DNA of 64,000 nt from Paenibacillus physcomitrellae (lineage in GTDB: Bacteria > Bacillota > Bacilli > Paenibacillales > Paenibacillaceae), in assembly GCF_002240225.1 (NCBI RefSeq), contig NZ_CP022584.1:4565850-4629849 (forward strand), written 5' to 3'. Positions 40,121 through 48,937 of this stretch are shown here, one piece after another. Made by a program: the position numbers and the translations under genes. Positions within the stretch are counted from its first letter, which is position 1. The number at the start of each line of letters is the position of its first letter. The notes under the pieces were generated by a model. It saw nothing but the letters and a program-made list of their open reading frames with translations, had not been told where the DNA came from and ran no database searches.

Positions 40121-41488
40121 TCAATATCCCGACAAGTAACTGGCATAATCGAGCAGCCGCCGGACGGATGGACGAATCTTGTTGTCGCCAAGAGGCGTAT
40201 TGTCATTCTTAGAGGGTTTGGAGTTGACCTCCAGCAGCCAGATCCGGCCCGATTGATCCATGGCCAAATCAATGCCCAGCTCGCCGAAATGGGCCGAGGA
40301 ATGATCATCCATGCCCTGGGCGATTTCAAGGGCGGCTTTATGCAGTCTAACTCCGGCTTTCTGTTTAATGGCTGTTGGCAGAGAACTGCGTTCTACCGCG
40401 TCTTTAACGGTCGAGAGCGTCCCACCTCTGGCCAGATTGGAGACAAAATGCTGGGACCCGGCAATCCGCGCAACGACCGAGGTGACAGCCCACTGGCCGC
40501 GATTGTTCTTCTGTACCAGTGCGCGGAAATCAACGGGGCGTTTAGCCATTTCAATCAGGTGGAGCCCCTGCTGGATCTGATAGCGGGTCGTCTTCATTTT
40601 GCCGGCTAAAGCGTTGTGCAGCTTGGTCAGACTGTCATGATTTTGTTTACGGACTCCATATTCCTGGGTGGTTTGAGACATAAAAGAGCCTCCCGGCATG
40701 CGCTGGATCCGGATAATGCCTTTACCGAGACTGCCTTTGACCGGCTTCAGGAAAACAATTGGATATTTGGCAAGCATGCTCTTTAGGCTGGTCAAACCTC
40801 GGTGCAGATGAGATTCCGGGAGGTAGCGGACAAGCTGCCCGTCTTTCTGCAGAGCATCAAAAACTTCGGTTTTGTCGAGATATTTTTCATTGAAAAAGTG
40901 GCTTCGGTAACGGTTCTTAACCTCATGCATAAAGTGCTGGACACTTGGTTTGTTCTCCAGCTTCCGCGAAGTCAGACGGTTGTAATAAACGTCGGCTACC
41001 GGGAACTCTCTCGCCCGCCAGGCCTTGTCGAACACCCAACCTTTAATGCTGGAGACACCTTGCTCGATGCCCTCGGGAGTGATGAAGTAAACAAAGGCTC
41101 CCTGCTTCTGGCCTGCGGCGGTCATCTCCCTGCAGAAAGCGGTAATTTGGCCGAAGGGCCTTTCCGGGTTACCCGGATAATCCCGACTGATCAGCACGCC
41201 GACAACCGGTCCTAAATGCAGGGTTCTCGAGTTCGGCGTATACACCAGGCGAAGCACGGTCTGCGGGGGAATGCCCATTTTTTCGGCCAGATAAGAACTG
41301 ATGCGCAAGCTGGTTGCTTTGCTTTGCGGGATAACTCTGACGTAGTACTCAAAAGAGCCGAATAACATCCGGATGGGTGTCTGGGAGGGGATTTTCATCC
41401 TTTTTACCGCTGCTGCCCCAAGCACAATGTCGCTGTCTCCGAGTAAGCCCGGATTCATGATTCTAATGGGTAGTTTTATGGAGGGCAT
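40121..41488 (-). CDS. YheC/YheD-family ATP-grasp protein, long form (A)
   Basis: 455 residues from ATG 41488, set by AAGGAG 8 bases upstream; a longer frame to 41566 has no ribosome site. YheD-like: an N-terminal domain with a clear duplication (IPSQTPIRM at 33-41 and IPPQTVLRL at 73-81), joined at LGPVVGVLI to the ATP-grasp part. Core motifs: KPVKGSLGKG (248-257), DFRALVQKN (320-328), GELGIDLAMD (402-411), EVNSKPSK (420-427). First gene of the leftward cluster, divergent from the YheA-like gene. Confidence 0.9.
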   Translation of the reverse strand: MPSIKLPIRIMNPGLLGDSDIVLGAAAVKRMKIPSQTPIRMLFGSFEYYVRVIPQSKATSLRISSYLAEKMGIPPQTVLRLVYTPNSRTLHLGPVVGVLISRDYPGNPERPFGQITAFCREMTAAGQKQGAFVYFITPEGIEQGVSSIKGWVFDKAWRAREFPVADVYYNRLTSRKLENKPSVQHFMHEVKNRYRSHFFNEKYLDKTEVFDALQKDGQLVRYLPESHLHRGLTSLKSMLAKYPIVFLKPVKGSLGKGIIRIQRMPGGSFMSQTTQEYGVRKQNHDSLTKLHNALAGKMKTTRYQIQQGLHLIEMAKRPVDFRALVQKNNRGQWAVTSVVARIAGSQHFVSNLARGGTLSTVKDAVERSSLPTAIKQKAGVRLHKAALEIAQGMDDHSSAHFGELGIDLAMDQSGRIWLLEVNSKPSKNDNTPLGDNKIRPSVRRLLDYASYLSGY

Positions 41489-41621
41489 TTGACGTTCTCC
41501 TTCCAACCTGAGGCTGGTCACTTTATACTGATGGCACGACCTGCATGATTGCATGTATTTCATCATATGAGGACATTTTTACCTTGGTGATTAGCCTCGG
41601 GGATGAATTTGCCCGGGGTTT

Positions 41622-41650
41622 TTGCTTCAGGTCAGCGGGTACGGTATAAT
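41622..41650 (+). promoter_or_regulatory. Sigma-A promoter of the YheA-like gene
   Basis: TTGCTT (41622-41627), 17 bases, TATAAT (41645-41650), 34 bases before the ATG at 41685. Its presence also argues against a longer upstream start. Confidence 0.7.
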
Positions 41651-41684
41651 GCCAAAGACTAAGGTAATAGAGGAGATGTCATTC

Positions 41685-42032
41685 ATGAACATTTACGATC
41701 AGGCCCACGGGCTTGCCAAAGCGCTGAAAGAAAGCAAAGAAGTAGAGGAAATTAACGCAGCTATGAAGCTGGTGGATGCCGATCCTGAGAGCAAACGGAT
41801 GCTGGAGGATTTCCGCAGCCGTCAAATGGAGGTTCAGCAGCGGATGATGTCCGGTGATATGCCTGCCCAAGAGGAAATGGAGCAGATGGAGAAGCTGTTT
41901 GATACGCTCAGCCTGAACCTGAACATCCGCCGCCTGTTTGATGCGGAGCGCCGTCTTAGCGTGATCATTCAGGATGTGAACCAGATTATTTCGGACAGCC
42001 TGCAGGACTTGTACGGTACCAATAATCTGTAA
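41685..42032 (+). CDS. yheA: YlbF/YmcA-family protein, YheA-like
   Basis: 115 residues from ATG 41685, chosen because AGAGGAG is 9 bases upstream. Entirely helical, charged, with the family pattern IYDQAHGLAKALKESKEV, DPESKRMLEDFRSRQ and FDTLSLNLNIRRLFDAERRL. In Bacillus subtilis yheA lies in the same neighbourhood as yheC and yheD, so this adjacency to the ATP-grasp cluster is a conserved synteny. Paralogues YlbF and YmcA form a complex acting on RNase Y; YheA itself has no firm role. Confidence 0.85.
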   Translation: MNIYDQAHGLAKALKESKEVEEINAAMKLVDADPESKRMLEDFRSRQMEVQQRMMSGDMPAQEEMEQMEKLFDTLSLNLNIRRLFDAERRLSVIIQDVNQIISDSLQDLYGTNNL

Positions 42033-42119
42033 AATCTAAATCTTTCAAGTAAACTCTCATATTTGTCCGTAAGCTTCATAGACTAGAAATATAGATTTCT
42101 AGCGAAGGAGTGTTTAGGG

Positions 42120-42404
42120 ATGACAATTTGGGGGAAAGTAAAGCATATTTTGTACATGCTGGTTGCGCTGGCTATGCTGCTGTATGCGCTGCCGATGATT
42201 TCTTTTGCACCGGGCAGTGGCTGGGTGTCGTGGTTCGGCGCGGTTTGGGCTTTGTTTGCTTTTCTGGTGATCGGCGCTCATCTTCATTTCATTCTGGGAG
42301 TCGATACGGAGAACAAGAAGCAGCTTGAATGGATTCGTCAGGCCAAGCTGCGGGAGTGGCAGCTCAAGTGGTCCAAAGACCGCAAGCAAAGCCGGACTTT
42401 GTAA
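42120..42404 (+). CDS. Small two-helix membrane protein
   Basis: 94 residues, not recognised. Two hydrophobic segments (about 8-28 and 33-58), then a basic, Trp/Gln/Lys-rich cytoplasmic tail (LEWIRQAKLREWQLKWSKDR). Good ribosome site AAGGAG. A degenerate repeat starts directly after its stop codon. Confidence 0.7.
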   Translation: MTIWGKVKHILYMLVALAMLLYALPMISFAPGSGWVSWFGAVWALFAFLVIGAHLHFILGVDTENKKQLEWIRQAKLREWQLKWSKDRKQSRTL

Positions 42405-42521
42405 ACTTGCTAAATCCGCTAAATTTGCTAGACTTTCGAAACTTCTGAACTTGCTGAACTCGCCGAGCGAGCTGAACTCACCGAAGAACCTGCTGAAGAA
42501 CTCGCTAAACTCGCTGAACGC
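42405..42521 (+). repeat. Degenerate 9-base tandem repeat
   Basis: About 13 imperfect units related to AAACTTGCT/AACTCGCTG run from the stop codon of the preceding gene to just before a terminator. In one frame the second half reads as an Ala/Glu/Leu-rich coiled-coil-like stretch (ELAELAERAELTEEP), but a stop lies upstream and there is no start codon. Confidence 0.65.
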
Positions 42522-42532
42522 TTATTAAGACC

Positions 42533-42569
42533 AAGCCCTGTTGTCCTTTGTGGACAGCAGGGCTTTTTG
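42533..42569 (+). terminator. Terminator
   Basis: Stem AAGCCCTGTTGTCC with GGACAGCAGGGCTT (one mismatch), loop TTTGT, then TTTT. Confidence 0.88.
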
Positions 42570-42675
42570 TGCGTTTTATGTATTTTGCCCGGTTGGTGTC
42601 TTTGGTTTCGGGATGCGGCTAATGATGCTATAATAGATACAGATTAGTACAGATTTGCGTCCGGAGGGATAACAG

Positions 42676-44013
42676 ATGGAGGGACACGAAGAAACCATAA
42701 CCAAACACGAGCAGCTGCTCCAATATATAGAGGGTTTGAAGGTAGGTACTAAGATTTCGGTACGCAAGCTGGCCAAAAATCTTGGCGTCAGCGAAGGCAC
42801 CGCCTATCGGGCTGTAAAAGAAGCGGAAAATGTAGGCATCGTCATTACGAAGGAACGGATCGGAACGGTGCGCGTGGAGAAGAAGCCGCGCAACTTGAGC
42901 GACCAGCTTTCTTTCGGCGATGTGGCCGAAATTGTGGAAGGTCATGTGCTAGGGGGGAATGAAGGGCTTGGCAAAGCGCTGCACAAATATGTGATCGGCG
43001 CGATGAAGATCGATGCGATGGTTCGTTACATAGACGCGGGCAGTCTCCTGATTGTCGGCAACCGTGAGGATGCGCATATTCTGGCGCTGGAACAAGGCTC
43101 GGGGGTGCTGATTACAGGCGGCTTTGGCACAAGCCGGGAGGTCAAGCAGCTGGCGGACAAGCTGGCACTGCCTATTATTTCTTCGCGTCACGATACGTTT
43201 ACAGTAGCTTCCATGATCAACCGGGCGATCTTCGACCGGATTATCAAGAAGAAGATTATGCTGATCGAAGATATTGTCACGGCTTCCAAGAGAAAGGTCA
43301 GCTTCCTGAAGACGACCAGCTCTGTGGCCGACTTTAAACGGCTGGCCGCTGAGTCCGGACAGTCGCGGTTTCCGGTCACGGACGACTGGAACCGGGTTAT
43401 CGGCATTGTCAGCCAGAAGGACCTTGAAGAAGCGGATCTGGAGCATTTGATTGAAAAATATCTCACACGCAGTCCGATCACGGCCGCTCTGCAGACCTCA
43501 CTTGCTTCGGCTGCGCAAATTATGGTTTGGGAAGGCATTGACTTTCTGCCGATCGTGGACCGTAACCGGAAGCTGGTGTCTTCCGTCACCCGCAAGGAAG
43601 TTCTCCAAGCGATGCGGGACGCGCAGAATCAGCCGCAGCTTGGCGAGACATTTGAGCAGCTGATGTGGAACGGTTTCGCCGAGGAGCGCGGGGCGGACGG
43701 GCATTTATTTTTCCACGGGATCATTACGCCGCAGATGGCGACCAACCTGGGAACGATATCGGAGGGCGTGTTGTCCTCCTTAATGACCCAGGCCGGGCTG
43801 GCGGCAGCCAAGGATCTCAGCGGAAGCGGTTATGTGGTAGATAACATGACCACTTATTTCATCCGGCCGCTGCAGATTGAGAATCAGATCGTGATTACAC
43901 CGGTTGTGCTTGAGGTCAGCCGCAGAACATGCAAACTTGAAATCGAGATGAGCCACCATGACGGCATTGCAGCCAAAGCGGTAATGACGCTGCAGTCGAT
44001 CGATCATGGCTGA
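42676..44013 (+). CDS. ytoI: YtoI-like regulator: HTH, DRTGG, CBS pair, hotdog
   Basis: 445 residues in four parts. Residues 1-70 are a winged HTH (KISVRKLAKNLGVSEGTAYR). A DRTGG domain follows (about 75-185; VLITGGFGTS). A CBS pair (about 195-310; QSRFPVTDDWNRVIGIVSQK, IDFLPIVDRNRKLVSSVT) comes next. The last is a thioesterase-like hotdog domain (about 325-440; SSLMTQAGLAAAKDL). The plan matches Bacillus YtoI. The CBS pair suggests adenine-nucleotide sensing; the regulated genes are not known. Starts after CCGGAGGGATAACAG. Confidence 0.9.
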   Translation: MEGHEETITKHEQLLQYIEGLKVGTKISVRKLAKNLGVSEGTAYRAVKEAENVGIVITKERIGTVRVEKKPRNLSDQLSFGDVAEIVEGHVLGGNEGLGKALHKYVIGAMKIDAMVRYIDAGSLLIVGNREDAHILALEQGSGVLITGGFGTSREVKQLADKLALPIISSRHDTFTVASMINRAIFDRIIKKKIMLIEDIVTASKRKVSFLKTTSSVADFKRLAAESGQSRFPVTDDWNRVIGIVSQKDLEEADLEHLIEKYLTRSPITAALQTSLASAAQIMVWEGIDFLPIVDRNRKLVSSVTRKEVLQAMRDAQNQPQLGETFEQLMWNGFAEERGADGHLFFHGIITPQMATNLGTISEGVLSSLMTQAGLAAAKDLSGSGYVVDNMTTYFIRPLQIENQIVITPVVLEVSRRTCKLEIEMSHHDGIAAKAVMTLQSIDHG

Positions 44014-44069
44014 CAAGGGAGCCGGCAGCGGCAGACTGCTGTTCGATTTTTCAGAGGGATGAGATGGAT

Positions 44070-44555
44070 TTACGGAGTGGCTGCTTTTAAATCCACCCAG
44101 ACCTGCAGCACGCCTTCACTGACCAGCATCGTTTTGATCTGAATGCTGTACTCCTTGTCCCGGACCACATATCTCTTCTGGTTTAACAGGATGCGCGTCA
44201 TTTTGGCGTCGCTGTCGATATCATACATATTCCGCCCCCGGAGAACGTTCAGCTCGGTTTGCAGCTTCTGCGTCACTTCCTTAACCACAAGGGAATCAAA
44301 AGGCGGATCATGTTCTTCAATTGTGATTTTGATCTCTTTGATTGCGGTTTGGCGCCGACTGTATTTCTTCATAGCCTGCAGATCAATTTTGGCTTGCTCC
44401 AATTCGATCTGCAGGTCTTTTTTCTCCGTCCAGATCCGGTTGTAGGCAGCATGGTACAGGGAGTTGTAGACAAGGCTTCCGGCCAGCATGCCCAGCACAA
44501 AGACGCCTGCAAGCTGCATAAAGGGACGAAAACGGTCAAACTGCGGCACTCTCAT
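44070..44555 (-). CDS. ytrI: Sporulation membrane protein YtrI
   Basis: 161 residues. One N-terminal membrane helix (about 13-32, GVFVLGMLAGSLVYNSLY), then a coiled segment (40-65) and a mixed alpha/beta exposed domain. Position directly after ytrH and divergent from dnaE matches Bacillus subtilis, where ytrHI are sigma-E dependent and needed for efficient sporulation. Confidence 0.85.
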   Translation of the reverse strand: MRVPQFDRFRPFMQLAGVFVLGMLAGSLVYNSLYHAAYNRIWTEKKDLQIELEQAKIDLQAMKKYSRRQTAIKEIKITIEEHDPPFDSLVVKEVTQKLQTELNVLRGRNMYDIDSDAKMTRILLNQKRYVVRDKEYSIQIKTMLVSEGVLQVWVDLKAATP

Positions 44556-44558
44556 ACG

Positions 44559-44888
44559 TTATCCCCGGCTCCCTCCGCACACCCATTTCACAAGCTCCGA
44601 GCCCATATGGGCGCCCAGAAAAGCAAACAATATATATAAAATCTGCTTGATAGCGGGCGACAGATTTCCATCAAAAAAATTGCTTTCAATGACCCGCATA
44701 GGGTCTATGGTTCCGCCGACGGCGGCAGCGAGCGCCCAGATTTTAATCCGGTCGGAAACGTCGAGCATGGTCTGGGTAGGAGGCTGAAGAGAGATGACAG
44801 CCCCGATGCCTCCGATCATCGCGCCTCCCAGAACGATGCCGAAGGCAATAAAGAAATCAAGGATGGCTTTGGTCATAAATGAGCTCAT
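44559..44888 (-). CDS. ytrH: Sporulation membrane protein YtrH
   Basis: 109 residues. Two to three hydrophobic stretches; the first, FFIAFGIVLGGAMIGGIGAV, and RIKIWALAAAVGGTIDPMR match YtrH. Starts with ATG 44888 after AGGAGAATCCGCC. Three bases separate it from ytrI. Confidence 0.88.
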   Translation of the reverse strand: MSSFMTKAILDFFIAFGIVLGGAMIGGIGAVISLQPPTQTMLDVSDRIKIWALAAAVGGTIDPMRVIESNFFDGNLSPAIKQILYILFAFLGAHMGSELVKWVCGGSRG

Positions 44889-45127
44889 AGTGGCGGATTC
44901 TCCTCTCCAGCCCCGCTTGTCCGGAGCGCTTTTATACCATTGTATGGGCGAACCGTGCTCTTATATGATAAAATCTTTAATAGGAACGGATGTGCCTATC
45001 GGGGAAAAGGAAGAAGCCGAAGGTGGAGTCCGAATGCCGCTTATTTGGGCGAAGGATATGTCTATAAATAACGGGCTAATGTCCGTTCGTTTTATATAAC
45101 CATCTGGTATGGAAGAACTACGAATTA

Positions 45128-45145
45128 CCGCGGCGGCTGCCGCGG
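45128..45145 (+). promoter_or_regulatory. GC hairpin immediately before the dnaE ribosome site
   Basis: CCGCGGC-GGCT-GCCGCGG, a perfect 7-bp all-GC stem ending one base before the GGGGAGGG ribosome site (45147-45154) and 15 bases before the ATG. It could limit or time translation of dnaE; no T-run follows, so it is not a terminator. Confidence 0.5.
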
Positions 45146-45160
45146 CGGGGAGGGAAAGGG

Positions 45161-48100
45161 ATGACAAGCGAAAGTTTTGTGCATCTGCATGTGCACAGCG
45201 AATACAGTCTGCTGGACGGCGCGGCCAGGCTGGAGGATCTGGTGGACAAGGCGGCCGAATACGGCATGAATGCCCTGGCCCTGACGGATCATGGCGTGAT
45301 GTACGGGACGGTTCCTTTCTACAAGCTGTGCAAATCGAAAGGGATCAAGCCGATCATTGGTATGGAGGCTTATTTTACCGCAGACTCACGGAAGGAGCGC
45401 GGCAGCCGGAAGGATCAGCCGATTTATCATCTTATTCTGCTGGCCAAGAATGAACAGGGGTACAGGAATCTGATGAAGCTGTGCTCCATTGGACACCTGG
45501 AGGGTTTTCACTATAAACCCCGGATTGACTGGGACGTGCTGAAGCAGCACAGCGAGGGGCTTGTCGTGCTCAGCGCCTGCCTGGGGGGAGAGGTGCCCCA
45601 GCATTTGCTGCATGGACATCATGAGGAGGCCAAACGGGCTGCCTTGCGGTACAAGGAAGTGTTTGGCGAGGATTTCTATATCGAAATTCAGGATCACGGC
45701 CTGCCGGAGCAGAAAAAGGTCAATCCGCTGCTAGTGGAGCTGGCCCGCGAAATTGGCGTGCAGCTGGTGGCTACAAACGATGTGCATTACCTCCAGCGGG
45801 AGGATGCGGATGTTCAGGATGTACTGATTTGTATCGGCACCGGCAAAAATGTCGAGGACGAGGAACGGTTCAAAATTCCGACTAACCAGCTCTACTTGAA
45901 AAGCCAGGACGAAATGGCCAGGCTGTTCCCGCAGTGGGCCGAAGCGGTTGCCAATACAGCCGTCATTGCAGATAAGTGCAGCCTTGAACTGGAATTTGGA
46001 CGCTCGATTCTGCCGGAATACCGTCCGCTGCCGCAGGGCACGGATGCAGCCGGCTATCTGGAAGAGCTGTGCCGCAAAGGGCTTGAGGAGCGTTATGCGA
46101 AGCTGGATCGCTGGCAGGATGAGAAACAGCGCGGCGAGCTGGAGCAAAGGCTCGCATTTGAGCTTGGCGTCATCGACCGGATGGGTTTCTCTGATTATTT
46201 CCTGATCGTCTGGGATTTCATTGCTTTTGCCCACAGACAGGGCATCGCTACCGGACCGGGGCGGGGATCTTCGGCAGGCAGTCTGGTAGCTTACACGCTG
46301 CATATTACGGATGTAGATCCGATGAAATACAATCTGCTCTTTGAACGTTTCCTGAATCCGGAGCGGGTGACGATGCCCGATATTGATATTGACTTCAGTG
46401 ATGAGCGCCGGGATGAAGTCATTGCTTACGTCGCTGGGAAATACGGCCCTGAACACGTGGCGCAAATTATTACATTTGGAACAATGGCGGCAAAGGCGGC
46501 TGTGAGGGATGTCGGACGGGCGCTGAACGTCCCGTTTGGAGAAGTGGACAAGGTGGCGAAGCTGATTCCTTCCCATCTGGGTATTACCCTTGAGCGCGCG
46601 CTTAAGGAAAGCCCCGATCTTAAAGCGCTCTATGACTCCTCGCTACGAATCCGGGAGCTGCTGGACATGGCCATGAAGGTCGAAGGCATGCCGCGGCATG
46701 CTTCCACTCATGCCGCCGGCGTGGTCATTTCCCGCGATCCGCTCACTGATGCAGTTCCGCTGCAGGAAGGGAGCGAAGTGGCCGCTTTGACACAGTATTC
46801 GATGGAGAATCTGGAGTCGATCGGCCTGCTCAAAATGGACTTTCTGGGTCTGCGTACTTTGTCGATCATCGAAAGATGTATGAACTGGATTGTCAGTCTG
46901 GAAGGTAAGTCGCCGGATTTCCGGGTTATTCCCGACGATGATCCTCTGACTTATTCGATGCTGTCCAAAGGGGAAACAACGGGCATCTTCCAGCTGGAAT
47001 CCTCAGGAATCCGGCGGGTGCTGAAGGATTTGCGGCCGTCGAAATTTGAAGACATTATTTCTGTTGTTGCCCTGTACCGTCCGGGCCCGATGGAGTTTAT
47101 CCCCAAATATATCGGCGGTAAACACGGCCAGCTGGAGGTGGAGTATCCGCATTCGGATCTGAAGCCGATTCTGGAGGATACGTACGGCATTATCGTCTAT
47201 CAGGAACAGATCATGCAGATCGCTTCCAATATGGCGGGGTTCTCGCTGGGCGAAGCGGATTTGCTGCGGCGAGCGGTGTCCAAGAAGAAACGCGAGGTGC
47301 TGGACGAGGAACGCGGGCATTTTGTGGCCGGCAGCCTTAAGCAGGGCTACAGCGAGCAGGATGCGAACGCCGTTTATGATATGATCGTCCGGTTTGCGGA
47401 TTATGGTTTTCCCCGCGCCCACGCCGCCGCTTACGGCGTGCTTGCCTTCCAGACCGCCTACCTGAAGGCGCATTATCCGGTCGAATTTATGGCCGCCATG
47501 CTAACGGCCGTGATGGGCAGTCACCGCAAGGTAGCGGAATATATTCTCGAATGCCGCCGTATGGGCATTAAAGTGCTTCCGCCGGACGTCAATGACAGCG
47601 GCGTGCTGTTTACGCCGCGTCGCAGCGCCGCCGGGCATACGGGCGCCGAGTCCGAAGCTTCGGCTCCAGGCGGGCCTTCATCCGAAACGGGGCCTAACGA
47701 AGGCGGGGGCGTGATCCGATTCGGCTTGGCCGCGATCAAAAATGTCGGCACCCAGGCGATGGAGAGCATCATCCGCGAGCGGGCCGAGAAGCCGTTCGAA
47801 AGCCTGATTGATTTCTGCCGCCGCGTTGATCTGCGGGTGTGCAACAAGCGCGTCATTGAGTCGCTGATTCAGGGCGGCGCGTTTGACAGTTTGCCGGGCC
47901 ACCGCGCCCAGCTGCTGGCGATGCTGGACGAAGCGGTGGAAGCCGCGCTCAAATGGCGCAAGGAACGGGAGGATCTGCAGATCCAGTTCTTTGATTTCGT
48001 GGAGACGGTCAACTGGGAGATCCCATATCCCGAGGTGCCGCGTTTGCCTGCGGCAGACCAGCTGTCGCTGGAGCGGGAGCTGCTCGGCTTATATTTGTCG

Positions 48101-48937
48101 GGCCATCCGCTCGACGATTATGAAGAGCTGCTGTCTGCAGAAGGCGTGGACAAGCTGATGGATTTGGCGGAAGCACCGGACGAGACCCGGACGGTTGTCG
48201 GCGGCATGGTCGTTTCGCTGAAGGCGATCACGACGAAGAAAGGCAAGCCGATGGCGTTCATGGAGCTGGAAGACCAGGTTGAACGCGTGGAGGTTGTGTT
48301 GTTCCCCGAGGTGTGGGCGAGAAGCCGGAACCTCGTGGAGAAAGGGGCGCTGCTGGCCGTCCGGGCGACGGTGCAGCAGCAGGACGAGGGCTTCAAGCTG
48401 CTGGCCGACGAAGTGGCGCAGCTTGAAGCCGATGGCCTCGCGAGGCTCCGCCGCGCGGCCCAGGCCCCGCGGGCGCGCAGCGCCGGCGCCGGCCCGGGCA
48501 GCCGCCCGGCGCCGCCCGCGGGGCAGGGGTCCGGGCCTGCCACAGGCGCCCGGACAAGTGCAGCGGCCGGTCCGCAGGCGGGACCGGCCCGAGGCAGCGC
48601 CGGCCCGGCCGCGGCACGGCCGGCTGGCGCTGCTTCCGCCGCCCGCGCAGGCGGGGCGGCGGCTTCGCCGGCCTCCCGCGGGGCAGGCGGCCAGGGCGTG
48701 AAGACGCAGGGGCAGCGCGTCTTCATCAAGATTGCCGCGGCGGCGGAGGACGCCCGGCTGCTGGAGCAGCTCAAGCAGCTGCTGGAGCAGCACCCGGGGC
48801 CGCTGCCCACGGTGCTGTTCTACGAGAGCAGCGGCCGGCTGCTCGCGCTCAGCGAGCGCTACCGCATCAAACCATCGCCTGAGCTGATCCAGGCGATGGA
48901 GAAGCTGCTCGGCGCAGGCACGGTCCGAATCAAATAA
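45161..48937 (+). CDS. dnaE: DNA polymerase III alpha subunit DnaE
   Basis: Replicative polymerase of the DnaE type. 1258 residues, over 100 longer than usual. PHP domain at the start (HLHVHSEYSLLDGAARL), polymerase palm with PDIDIDF near 406-412, tandem HhH and OB-fold (about 1005-1090). The length excess is explained by two insertions: a Ser/Gly/Glu loop near residues 825-850 and an Ala/Gly/Pro/Arg linker of about 90 residues at 1094-1185 (48442-48715), extremely GC-rich, followed by a conserved C-terminal domain (QRVFIKIAAAAEDARLLEQL). The frame is intact throughout. Confidence 0.96.
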   Translation: MTSESFVHLHVHSEYSLLDGAARLEDLVDKAAEYGMNALALTDHGVMYGTVPFYKLCKSKGIKPIIGMEAYFTADSRKERGSRKDQPIYHLILLAKNEQGYRNLMKLCSIGHLEGFHYKPRIDWDVLKQHSEGLVVLSACLGGEVPQHLLHGHHEEAKRAALRYKEVFGEDFYIEIQDHGLPEQKKVNPLLVELAREIGVQLVATNDVHYLQREDADVQDVLICIGTGKNVEDEERFKIPTNQLYLKSQDEMARLFPQWAEAVANTAVIADKCSLELEFGRSILPEYRPLPQGTDAAGYLEELCRKGLEERYAKLDRWQDEKQRGELEQRLAFELGVIDRMGFSDYFLIVWDFIAFAHRQGIATGPGRGSSAGSLVAYTLHITDVDPMKYNLLFERFLNPERVTMPDIDIDFSDERRDEVIAYVAGKYGPEHVAQIITFGTMAAKAAVRDVGRALNVPFGEVDKVAKLIPSHLGITLERALKESPDLKALYDSSLRIRELLDMAMKVEGMPRHASTHAAGVVISRDPLTDAVPLQEGSEVAALTQYSMENLESIGLLKMDFLGLRTLSIIERCMNWIVSLEGKSPDFRVIPDDDPLTYSMLSKGETTGIFQLESSGIRRVLKDLRPSKFEDIISVVALYRPGPMEFIPKYIGGKHGQLEVEYPHSDLKPILEDTYGIIVYQEQIMQIASNMAGFSLGEADLLRRAVSKKKREVLDEERGHFVAGSLKQGYSEQDANAVYDMIVRFADYGFPRAHAAAYGVLAFQTAYLKAHYPVEFMAAMLTAVMGSHRKVAEYILECRRMGIKVLPPDVNDSGVLFTPRRSAAGHTGAESEASAPGGPSSETGPNEGGGVIRFGLAAIKNVGTQAMESIIRERAEKPFESLIDFCRRVDLRVCNKRVIESLIQGGAFDSLPGHRAQLLAMLDEAVEAALKWRKEREDLQIQFFDFVETVNWEIPYPEVPRLPAADQLSLERELLGLYLSGHPLDDYEELLSAEGVDKLMDLAEAPDETRTVVGGMVVSLKAITTKKGKPMAFMELEDQVERVEVVLFPEVWARSRNLVEKGALLAVRATVQQQDEGFKLLADEVAQLEADGLARLRRAAQAPRARSAGAGPGSRPAPPAGQGSGPATGARTSAAAGPQAGPARGSAGPAAARPAGAASAARAGGAAASPASRGAGGQGVKTQGQRVFIKIAAAAEDARLLEQLKQLLEQHPGPLPTVLFYESSGRLLALSERYRIKPSPELIQAMEKLLGAGTVRIK

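Noticed and set aside
42120..42528. Reading the 9-base repeat as part of a longer protein
   Set aside because: The in-frame stop at 42402-42404 ends the membrane protein. The repeat is open only in frames without a suitable start.
48089..48810. Two long overlapping frames on the - strand in the GC-rich part of dnaE
   Set aside because: High GC removes stop codons in all frames. The dnaE frame has conserved domains on both sides.
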